Assembly (NCBI GenBank): GCA_045106825.1
Contig: JBGCFH010000036.1
Location: 31,282 to 95,281, forward strand
DNA: 64,000 bases
Direction: 5' to 3'
Source: CAWVWD01 sp045106825
GTDB taxonomy: Bacteria; Bacteroidota; Bacteroidia; Chitinophagales; Saprospiraceae
A model generated the notes under the pieces. It was not told the DNA's origin and searched no databases. It saw only the letters and a list, made by a program, of their open reading frames with translations. Both the position numbers and the translations under genes were made by a program. This document shows positions 56,790 to 64,000 of this stretch, one piece after another (position 1 is the first letter of the stretch; every line of letters begins with the position of its first letter).

Positions 56790-57771
56790 TATAAATTCCT
56801 GCTTTATAGTGTTTGAGATTTTCTTTGTTGGAAAACCATTTAATAGTTTCTTTTAATCCATCTTCTAAACTGTATAATGGTTTCCAATCTGTATGTTTCA
56901 TAATTTTAGAGTTATCTCCATACAATCTAAAAACCTCAGATTTTTCAGGTCGAATACGATCAGGATCTTGTATTATTTTAGCATTTGGGTTCACTATATC
57001 AATAAGTGTATCTACTAATTCTTGCATTGAAATCTCTGAATTAGTAGCAATATTACAGTCATGCCCAATTAATTCCGTAGAATTAGCTATAGAAATGAAT
57101 CCTTTTGCAGTATCTTTAACATAGAGAAAATCACGTGTAGGAGTTAAATCTCCTAACTTAATTTCTTCGAATCCATTTGCTAATTGAGTAATAATTGTAG
57201 GAATAATTGCTCTTGCTGACTGCCGAGGACCATAAGTATTAAATGGTCGAACTATTGTTACAGGTAAATCAAAAGAGCGATAAAAAGATTCTGCCATACA
57301 ATCAGCTCCTATTTTTGAAGCAGAGTAAGGAGATTGTGGTTGTCGAGGATGTTTTTCATCAATAGGAATATATTGAGCAGTACCATATACTTCAGATGTA
57401 GAAGTAACAATGACTCTTTCTAAACCTAAATCTCTGGCAGCTTGTAATACATTAAGTGTTCCTTTAACATTCGTATCCACATAAGAATCAGGTGAATGAT
57501 AAGAATATGGTATTGCTATTAATGCTGCTAAGTGATATACCTTATTACACCCTTTCATTGCAGTTCTAACACCATTCGGATCTCTTATATCGCCCGTGAA
57601 CACTTCAATTTGGTCTAATAATTCTTTAGGGAAATTATCTAACCAACCCCAAGAATTAAATGAGTTATAATAACAAAAAGCTTTTACTTGATGTCCTTGC
57701 TTTATCAACTCTTCTACTAAATGACTTCCAATGAAACCATCAGCACCTGTTACTAAGATTTTATTTTTCAC
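56782..57771 (-). CDS. legB: NDP-GlcNAc 4,6-dehydratase (LegB-like)
   Basis: 329 aa, extended SDR. ILVTGADGFIGSHLVEEL (5-22), VTSTSEVYGTAQ, and SPYSASKIGADCM with Tyr149 and Lys153. LegB makes the 4-keto-6-deoxy intermediate that starts legionaminate synthesis; it is distinct from PseB, which has a different subgroup sequence. With legC next to it, this sets the pathway as legionaminic rather than pseudaminic or neuraminic. Confidence 0.93.
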   Translation of the reverse strand: MKNKILVTGADGFIGSHLVEELIKQGHQVKAFCYYNSFNSWGWLDNFPKELLDQIEVFTGDIRDPNGVRTAMKGCNKVYHLAALIAIPYSYHSPDSYVDTNVKGTLNVLQAARDLGLERVIVTSTSEVYGTAQYIPIDEKHPRQPQSPYSASKIGADCMAESFYRSFDLPVTIVRPFNTYGPRQSARAIIPTIITQLANGFEEIKLGDLTPTRDFLYVKDTAKGFISIANSTELIGHDCNIATNSEISMQELVDTLIDIVNPNAKIIQDPDRIRPEKSEVFRLYGDNSKIMKHTDWKPLYSLEDGLKETIKWFSNKENLKHYKAGIYNV

Positions 57772-58798
57772 TATAAAAATTTTTATACCATTTTACAAAA
57801 AGACCTATCCCTTTTCCTAAATCCGTATTAGGTCTATACTTCAAATCTTGAATTAAATCAGAAACATCTGCATAAGTTGTATAGACATCTCCAGGTTGTA
57901 TAGGAAGCATTTTTTTATCTGCTACCATTCCTAATTTTTCTTCTATAGTTTCTATAAACTTTAAAAGATTTACAGGAGCATTATTACCTATATTGTATAC
58001 TTTGTATGGAGCTTTAGAAGCTGAAACCGCTTTATCAGAAGCTACAGGAGGATTATTTATCACCTTATCAATTCCTTCTACAATATCATCTATATACGTA
58101 AAATCACGGCTCATATTTCCATTATTAAATACTTTAATAGACTTTCCCTCAAGAATAGCCTTTGTAAAAAGGAAATATGCCATATCAGGTCTTCCCCAAG
58201 AACCATAAACCGTAAAAAAACGAAGCCCAGTAGTTGGCAAATTATATAGATGAGAATAAGTATGAGCCATTAACTCATTGCTTTTCTTTGTAGCAGCATA
58301 TAAAGAAATCGGATAATCTACATTATCAGTTGTTGAAAAAGGTACTTTTTTATTTAGACCATAAACACTTGAACTGCTGGCATAAACTAAATGCTTTACC
58401 TTATTGTGACGACAACCTTCCAATATATTTGCAAAACCTACTATATTACTATCTATATAAGCCTGTGGATTTTCAATGCTATACCGTACTCCTGCTTGAG
58501 CAGCAAGGTTACAAACTACATCAAATTTATTAGAAGAAAATAGCTCTTTTATAGTATCTCTATCACTGATGTCTATCTTTATAAAGGTATAGTTAGCTTT
58601 TGTAGTGCTTTTTATAGGAATATTATAAACAATATCATTTTTTGAAATACCATGTTCTCCTAACCTTCCATACTTGAGATTTACATCATAATAATCATTG
58701 ATATTATCAATACCAATAATTTCATCGCCTCTTTTCAATAAAGCACTAACGAGATGAAAGCCAATAAAACCTGCTGCTCCTGTTACTAAGATTTTCAT
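57761..58798 (-). CDS. UDP-glucuronate 4-epimerase
   Basis: 345 aa. The N-terminus ILVTGAAGFIGFHLVSAL, then IIGIDNINDYYDVNLKYGRL, and AAQAGVRYSIENPQAYIDSN are the hallmarks of the CapI/GAE group that interconverts UDP-GlcA and UDP-GalA. SSSSVYGLN and YAATKKSNELMA hold the catalytic residues. It sits just after ugd, which makes its substrate. It overlaps legB by 11 bp. Confidence 0.93.
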   Translation of the reverse strand: MKILVTGAAGFIGFHLVSALLKRGDEIIGIDNINDYYDVNLKYGRLGEHGISKNDIVYNIPIKSTTKANYTFIKIDISDRDTIKELFSSNKFDVVCNLAAQAGVRYSIENPQAYIDSNIVGFANILEGCRHNKVKHLVYASSSSVYGLNKKVPFSTTDNVDYPISLYAATKKSNELMAHTYSHLYNLPTTGLRFFTVYGSWGRPDMAYFLFTKAILEGKSIKVFNNGNMSRDFTYIDDIVEGIDKVINNPPVASDKAVSASKAPYKVYNIGNNAPVNLLKFIETIEEKLGMVADKKMLPIQPGDVYTTYADVSDLIQDLKYRPNTDLGKGIGLFVKWYKNFYSEK

Positions 58799-58814
58799 TT
58801 TTTATTTTTGAATT

Positions 58815-60140
58815 TTAGAGTTTGGAGTTAACAACTTTTCGACCAATACTTTCATAATAAAACCCAAGTTCTTTCATTTGCTCTATATTGTATAAGTTTC
58901 TACCATCAAAAATTGCTTTATCTTTTAATAACTTTTTGATAACCTTAAAACTTGGAGATTCAAAGGCATGCCATTCTGTAATAATTACCAAAGCATCAGC
59001 ATCTATCAATGCCTCATATTGATCATCTACTAACTCTATTTTATTACCAAACAATTTATGTATGTTTGCCATAGCTTCTGGATCATAAGCCTTTATTTTT
59101 GCACCTAACTCTAATAAACCATTTAGAATAGTAATAGCAGAAGCCTCTCTAATATCATCTGTATTAGGCTTGAAAGATAAACCCCATACTGCAATAGTTT
59201 TTCCACTTAAATCATCTGTTCCATAGAATTTTTTAATTTTTTCTACCATGACTTGCTTTTGGCGACTATTTACTTCCACCACTGATCTTAATATTTTAAA
59301 ATCATAATTATTAACCTCAGAAGTCTTTATTAGAGCTTTTACATCCTTAGGAAAACAAGAACCTCCGTAGCCTACTCCAGGAAATAAAAATCGCTTGCCA
59401 ATTCGAGGATCAGTACCAATTCCTTTTCGTACCCAGTCTACTTCTGCACCCGTCAATTCACATAGATTAGCAATCTCATTCATAAACGAGATTTTAGTCG
59501 CAAGAAATGAATTTGCTGCATATTTTGTCATTTCTGCCGAGCGTTCATCCATAAACAAAATAGGATTACCTTGACGTACAAATGGTTCATACAACCTTCT
59601 CATTACAGTCTTCACTCGCTCACTACTTGTACCTATAATAATTCTATCAGGTTTCATGAAATCCTCCACGGCTAAACCTTCTCTAAGAAATTCAGGATTA
59701 GATACCACATCAAAAAGTTTTGCATCCAGTTTTTGAACTAAAGCACTATGAACTTCCTCTGCTGTACCTACTGGTACCGTACTTTTATCTACAATAACTT
59801 TATAGTCTGTAATAATTTCACTTAAATCTTTCGCTACATTTAAAATATAGGATAAATCAGCAGAACCATCCTCTCCAGGAGGAGTTGGCAATGCTAAGAA
59901 AATAATCTCTGCTTCTTCAATACCTTCTGCTAAGTTAGTCGTAAATGTTAAACGTCCTTCCTTAGTATTTCTTTCAAATAAAAGTTCTAATCCAGGTTCA
60001 TAAATCGGTACCTGTCCATTTTGCATCTGTTTAACTTTCTCCTCATCTATGTCTATACAAATAACATGATTACCAGTTTCTGCAAAACAAGTACCTGTAA
60101 CTAAACCTACATAACCGGTTCCTACTACTGCTATGTTCAT
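58815..60140 (-). CDS. ugd: UDP-glucose 6-dehydrogenase
   Basis: 441 aa. It makes UDP-glucuronate with two NAD+. NAD-binding VVGTGYVGLVTGTCFAETG (5-23), the catalytic Cys262 in VGYGGSCFPKDVKAL, and GLSFKPNTDDIREA are all present. It feeds the next gene. The 367-bp spacer upstream probably holds a promoter. Confidence 0.97.
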   Translation of the reverse strand: MNIAVVGTGYVGLVTGTCFAETGNHVICIDIDEEKVKQMQNGQVPIYEPGLELLFERNTKEGRLTFTTNLAEGIEEAEIIFLALPTPPGEDGSADLSYILNVAKDLSEIITDYKVIVDKSTVPVGTAEEVHSALVQKLDAKLFDVVSNPEFLREGLAVEDFMKPDRIIIGTSSERVKTVMRRLYEPFVRQGNPILFMDERSAEMTKYAANSFLATKISFMNEIANLCELTGAEVDWVRKGIGTDPRIGKRFLFPGVGYGGSCFPKDVKALIKTSEVNNYDFKILRSVVEVNSRQKQVMVEKIKKFYGTDDLSGKTIAVWGLSFKPNTDDIREASAITILNGLLELGAKIKAYDPEAMANIHKLFGNKIELVDDQYEALIDADALVIITEWHAFESPSFKVIKKLLKDKAIFDGRNLYNIEQMKELGFYYESIGRKVVNSKL

Positions 60141-60507
60141 TTTTTAAATTTTAAAATTTTTAAATATCAACATCTTCAATTTTTTCAGGAAATTTACATC
60201 TTCTATTAAGTATTCAGATAGAATCATTCTACGTTTAAAGTTTTAATATTTACATTATAAACTATTAAAATCAGACTTATCAGATCTTTATAGATAAATA
60301 CGTCCAAATACTTAAACAATAGAAAAGCATATAATTTATAATCGGTTTAAGGTAACCATATCTAAAACCTTCTTTTATGTGCTACTATAGCTACTAAAAC
60401 TTTTTTATCAAATACTTAAATATGATTAGTGATTTACCCATTACAAATTGTTGAAAAAATTAAAATTTATACTTCATTTATTTCCAATTTATGCTTTTTT
60501 CAAACAA
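60141..60507. other. Spacer between wzc and ugd, nothing recognised
   Basis: 367 bp of AT-rich DNA. I see no gene, no terminator stem and no exact TAnnTTTG box on the minus strand. It separates the export genes (wza, wzc) from the sugar-precursor genes and may hold an internal promoter. Confidence 0.4.
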
Positions 60508-62856
60508 CTACTTATCTTCTTCATAATAACCATAGCCATAGCCACTACCATAGCCATAACCATAGTTATTACCACGTTTCACAGAATTTAAGACAATGGT
60601 TGGATTATTAAATCTATTTTCTTTATACAATTGATCTATGAAATTCAACTGTCCTTTTTTAGTAACTCCAAATCTGGTTACGTATATAGAGGCATTTACC
60701 ATAGATTTTAGTAATAAACTATCCGTCACTAATCCTACAGGCGGTGTATCAATAATAATAACATCATATTCCGTTTTTAATTCTTCAATTAAAACCTCTA
60801 TACGTCCATTCAATATTAACTCTGAAGGATTCGGAGGAATAGGACCACTCGCTATAAAATAAAAATTATCATTTCCTTCATATTGGTTAATAATTTCATC
60901 TTTAGTAGCTGCATTAATTAAGTAAGAAGAAATTCCTTTGTTAGGAACATTATCATTTAAATAAGATGCCATCTTCGGTTTTCTTAAATCTAAACCAATT
61001 ATAACAACCTTTTTACCTGAAAGGGCAAAACTCATAGCTAAGTTGATACAAATAAATGATTTTCCTTCGCCACTCATACTTGAAGTCACTAACATTGTTT
61101 TGTGAGGTTCTCCAGCTAAGGTAAATTGTAAATTTGTACGTAACAGTCGAAACATCTCTGCAATTGCCGATCGACTTGATTTAGTAACGACTATTCTTGA
61201 ATCTTTTTTAGATTCAGCAATTGCCCCTAAAATAGGGACTTGTGTCATCTCTTTAATATCATTCTCTGATTGTATGGTGTCTATTAAAAACTCTCGTAAG
61301 ACGATTGTTCCTATTGCTAACGCTAAACCAAAGAAAAGTGCACCTGCTAATATCGGTATTTTTTGAGGATAAATAGGTTTTGTTTGACTCAAAGCAGGGC
61401 TATCAATAATCCTTGCATTATCTGTTGTTGCAGCTAAAGAAATAGCCGTTTCTTCTCTTTTTTCTAATAAGAAAAGATATAAATTTTCTTTGATATATTG
61501 TTGTCGTTTGACTTCTAAAAGTTCTCGTTCTTTACGGGGCGTTTTACTCAATCGTGCTTCAAAATCACTACTTCGTGATTTTATTTTACGAATAGCCTTA
61601 TCCATATCACTCAGAAGATTTTTGATATTTTCTCGTAACTGAAAACGATAATTTGCAATCTCTTCATCTAAAGCTACTACATTTGGATTATCTACCGTTG
61701 CAGATTGAAGTAACCGTTTTCTTTTTTGTATTGCCTCATTTAAATTAACAACCATTTGAGCCAATGCTTCATTTTTAACTAAATTAAAAGGTACTAACTC
61801 ATACTTATTATTCGCTTGTCTTAAATACTCATTTAAGTCGGATAATATTTGTTTTTCAACTTCTAAGTCTGTTAGTTTCTGTCCATATTTTCCTATTTCA
61901 CCATATAAGAAAGTCAAATCACTTCCCGGATTTACGGTAATTCCTTCTTTTTCTTTTACTGCTTGTACACCTCGTTCGACTCCTTGCAATTCATCTGTAA
62001 TAATGTATAATCGCTCATCAATAAACTCAAGGGTATTTTTTCCCATAGCATTTTTATCTTCAACAGCAGCAAAATTATAAACATTAATAACTTTATTAAT
62101 TATATCTTCACTACGTTGAGGTACAACATCTTTCATAGATAAGACTACAAGTGACGATTCATTATCATAAGCCAATTCAAGCTTTTTTTTGTATTTTAAT
62201 ACTGTATTAAATGTAGTCGATAGCTTTATAACGTACTCATGTTTTAAATCATTAGCATTAGGATTAACATTAGGATTATATCTAAACAAAAAACTACCAT
62301 ACTTATTAGTTATTAAAGAATCAAAAACACCTTGATATTCTATATCATTTTTTATTAAAACATATTCGTTAGAATTAAGAATTTTAGCTTTAAATGTCAA
62401 ACTACCTTTTGAAGGTTTCCTAAGTATAAAAGTATCATTAATTGCAAAAGTATCTATTACAATAGGGCTTTTTCCATATAAATCTGTATCCTTAATTCGT
62501 CCATCTTTGTATACTTTAGATTGAAGTTTTAAATCTTCTACAACCTCTTCCATAATGGATCTAGATTGAATAATCTTAGCTTCATCAACAATTTGCGGTG
62601 ACGGTCCCATTCCAACTCCTGATAACTGTTGACTCAACATATCTGTTCCCTGACTTTCTGTCTTTATAAGTATAGAACCTTTCACCTCATATTGAGGTAC
62701 AGTGTACTTAACATATAAATAAGCAGCTATTCCCATTATTAAAGGAAAAATCAAAAAGAAATACCATCCTCTTCGTAAAGTAAAGAGTAACTTTCTTATA
62801 TCAATTGTATCTTCTTCAACAAAGACTTGTTGTTGATTTATTTGATTATTATTCAT
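60508..62856 (-). CDS. wzc: Polysaccharide co-polymerase and tyrosine autokinase (Wzc)
   Basis: 782 aa. TM helices at about 31-49 and 499-519 flank a long periplasmic coiled-coil domain. A GNVR-type segment (about 430-480) precedes the second helix. The cytoplasmic BY-kinase has Walker A SSMSGEGKS (592-600), Walker A' GLDLRKP (621-627) and Walker B IIIDTPP (700-706). The tail is a Gly-Tyr repeat with seven tyrosines (NNYGYGYGSGYGYGYYEEDK), the autophosphorylation cluster. Phosphorylation state controls chain length and export. Partner phosphatase and Wza genes lie just upstream. Confidence 0.96.
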   Translation of the reverse strand: MNNNQINQQQVFVEEDTIDIRKLLFTLRRGWYFFLIFPLIMGIAAYLYVKYTVPQYEVKGSILIKTESQGTDMLSQQLSGVGMGPSPQIVDEAKIIQSRSIMEEVVEDLKLQSKVYKDGRIKDTDLYGKSPIVIDTFAINDTFILRKPSKGSLTFKAKILNSNEYVLIKNDIEYQGVFDSLITNKYGSFLFRYNPNVNPNANDLKHEYVIKLSTTFNTVLKYKKKLELAYDNESSLVVLSMKDVVPQRSEDIINKVINVYNFAAVEDKNAMGKNTLEFIDERLYIITDELQGVERGVQAVKEKEGITVNPGSDLTFLYGEIGKYGQKLTDLEVEKQILSDLNEYLRQANNKYELVPFNLVKNEALAQMVVNLNEAIQKRKRLLQSATVDNPNVVALDEEIANYRFQLRENIKNLLSDMDKAIRKIKSRSSDFEARLSKTPRKERELLEVKRQQYIKENLYLFLLEKREETAISLAATTDNARIIDSPALSQTKPIYPQKIPILAGALFFGLALAIGTIVLREFLIDTIQSENDIKEMTQVPILGAIAESKKDSRIVVTKSSRSAIAEMFRLLRTNLQFTLAGEPHKTMLVTSSMSGEGKSFICINLAMSFALSGKKVVIIGLDLRKPKMASYLNDNVPNKGISSYLINAATKDEIINQYEGNDNFYFIASGPIPPNPSELILNGRIEVLIEELKTEYDVIIIDTPPVGLVTDSLLLKSMVNASIYVTRFGVTKKGQLNFIDQLYKENRFNNPTIVLNSVKRGNNYGYGYGSGYGYGYYEEDK

Positions 62857-62893
62857 TATATCAGTTTAAATATCTTTAATTGTACAGAATTAT

Positions 62894-63691
62894 TTATTGT
62901 CCTATATTAAGAATCGCAATAATTGTAGTAATTGCAGATAACGAACTTGTTACCCAAGGCAAATATTCTGAAAATTGATCTCGAATTGACGCTTCTATAT
63001 CTTGAGTTGGTTCAATATAAACAATATCCCCTTGTTTCAAATAATAATATTCTGACCTAAATATTTCTGGTGATTGGATATTCAATTCCCCAAATTGACG
63101 AATACCATTTTGCTCTCTAACCACTAAAATATTAGTACGATTACTATAAGGTGTTAAATCACCCGCCATACCTAATGCCTCTAAAACAGTTATTCTATCA
63201 TTATTAATTACAAATGTTCCTGGATTACTAACTTCGCCTAAAACAGATATTCTAAAATTCACGAATCGAATATTCACGACAGGATCCTTCAAATATACTT
63301 TTAACAATTCAACCAATTTATTCTTTGCCTCGGTCGCAGTTAAATCTTTTAGTAAAATTTTACCTAATACTGGAAAATCAATTTCTCCATCTTCATCAAC
63401 AATATAACTTGTAAAAGGAGATGCACTACCATTCCCACCACCTCCTACTCCTGGTTGCATTAAATTAAAAGGTGCTGATTGTATAGGATCAAAAGCGTGT
63501 ACTGTTATTGACAATACATCATTTTTCTGAATCCGTAATGCCGCCAAATTTTGAATTGTCTCATCTGGAAACTGAGGACGATCAACCTCTACATCTTTTC
63601 TAAAGTACAATAACTCTTCATACTGTACACAACTTGTCATTGAAAAGGCAATGACCAAAAAGATTATTAATTTGAGTATTATTTGTTTCAT
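62894..63691 (-). CDS. wza: Outer-membrane polysaccharide export lipoprotein (Wza-like)
   Basis: 265 aa. A lipoprotein signal ends at Cys21 (FSMTSC). A Poly_export domain (about 50-150, LRIQKNDVLSITVHAFDP, then IDFPVLGKI) and an SLBB domain (about 155-235, ISVLGEVSNPGTFVI) follow, with a C-terminal helix (LPWVTSSLSAITTIIAIL). It is shorter than enterobacterial Wza (~380 aa), as is usual in Bacteroidota. It lies 11 bp after the phosphatase gene. Confidence 0.95.
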   Translation of the reverse strand: MKQIILKLIIFLVIAFSMTSCVQYEELLYFRKDVEVDRPQFPDETIQNLAALRIQKNDVLSITVHAFDPIQSAPFNLMQPGVGGGGNGSASPFTSYIVDEDGEIDFPVLGKILLKDLTATEAKNKLVELLKVYLKDPVVNIRFVNFRISVLGEVSNPGTFVINNDRITVLEALGMAGDLTPYSNRTNILVVREQNGIRQFGELNIQSPEIFRSEYYYLKQGDIVYIEPTQDIEASIRDQFSEYLPWVTSSLSAITTIIAILNIGQ

Positions 63692-63702
63692 CTAAATTAT
63701 TA

Positions 63703-64000
63703 TTATCCCAAAAAGGTTTGGTTTAAAAATTTATCTCCTATTGATATTCCCTTTTTGTTTTTATTTAAAATTAACGTTTTTAGTTTCTCTACATGTCCAA
63801 GGTTATGAGTATCTGTCCCCACAAAATCATACAAGTTATCATTTAACATTCTAATAGCAAGATCTTTAACTTCTTTCCCATAATGCCCTGTTAATGAAAG
63901 TAAGTTTAATTGTAGTTTACAACCTCTACTTTTCAAATCTTGGAAACGTTCAAAATTTTTTGCATAATAAGTATAACGTTCGGGATGTGCTAAAATAGGT
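63703..64000 (-). CDS. PHP-type tyrosine-protein phosphatase (CpsB/YwqE), 5' end outside window
   Basis: The C-terminal ~98 residues are present; the start lies beyond the right edge. PILAHPERYTYYAKNFERFQ, then LNLLSLTGHYG and DFVGTDTHNLGH, fit the Mn-dependent PHP phosphatases CpsB/YwqE, with metal-binding His residues in AHPE and GTDTHN. It dephosphorylates the Wzc tyrosine cluster. Its frame continues upstream of the Met at 63936, so that Met is internal. Confidence 0.9.
   Translation of the reverse strand, partial: PILAHPERYTYYAKNFERFQDLKSRGCKLQLNLLSLTGHYGKEVKDLAIRMLNDNLYDFVGTDTHNLGHVEKLKTLILNKNKKGISIGDKFLNQTFLG

Noticed and set aside
60508..60573. Hexamer tandem repeat that might be a microsatellite or CRISPR-like array
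   Set aside because: It encodes the Gly-Tyr tail of Wzc in frame, and there are no spacers.
63703..63936. 77-codon frame as a separate small gene
   Set aside because: The frame continues upstream to the window edge with the AHPERY motif, so the Met at 63936 is internal to the phosphatase gene.

Overview
The window is AT-rich DNA (roughly one third G+C by eye) from a member of the Bacteroidota. The evidence is a type IX secretion (T9SS) C-terminal sorting domain on one surface protein, a C25 (gingipain/PorU-type) peptidase, ClpC, a RemB/Wzi-type outer-membrane protein, and candidate promoters of the TAnnTTTG type. The genus cannot be fixed from the sequence. No rRNA, tRNA or CRISPR array was seen.

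Layout. (1) 1-10.4 kb is mixed housekeeping and defence: the 5' part of gcvP running off the left edge, a two-gene membrane/SH3 pair, clpC, a lone STAS protein, and a compact restriction-modification pair (a type III-Mod-like methyltransferase followed by a small PD-ExK protein, with no helicase). The spacers here carry short palindromes and a duplicated ~60-bp element. (2) 10.5-17.7 kb holds two secreted proteins on the minus strand: a 562-aa T9SS cargo protein and a 1669-aa C25 peptidase resembling PorU2. (3) 17.9-26.4 kb on the plus strand is a polysaccharide block: ABC exporter permease and ATPase (Wzm/Wzt) split by a sulfotransferase, then a second sulfotransferase, a methyltransferase and three glycosyltransferases. 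(4) 26.4-64 kb is an almost unbroken minus-strand capsule/exopolysaccharide locus. It reads from right to left: PHP phosphatase (partial), Wza, Wzc, UDP-glucose dehydrogenase, UDP-glucuronate 4-epimerase, a nine-gene legionaminic-acid pathway, a beta-helix lipoprotein, sulfotransferases alternating with glycosyltransferases, Wzx and a Wzy-like protein, a decayed methyltransferase, GDP-fucose synthesis, a WecA/MraY-like initiator, a Wzi/RemB-like protein, two tandem DxD glycosyltransferases and an FkbM methyltransferase.

How it works together (inference from gene content). Ugd and the epimerase supply UDP-GlcA and UDP-GalA. Gmd and Fcl supply GDP-L-fucose. LegB/C/I/G/H/F with PtmE/F/A-like proteins supply a CMP-nonulosonate, most likely legionaminic acid. 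The glycosyltransferases assemble a repeat unit on a lipid carrier started by the WecA-like enzyme. Wzx flips it, the Wzy-like protein polymerises it, and Wza/Wzc plus the PHP phosphatase export it. Seven PAPS-type sulfotransferases imply a heavily sulfated product. The combination of sulfation, a nonulosonic acid, uronic acids and fucose in one locus is the most notable feature of the window.
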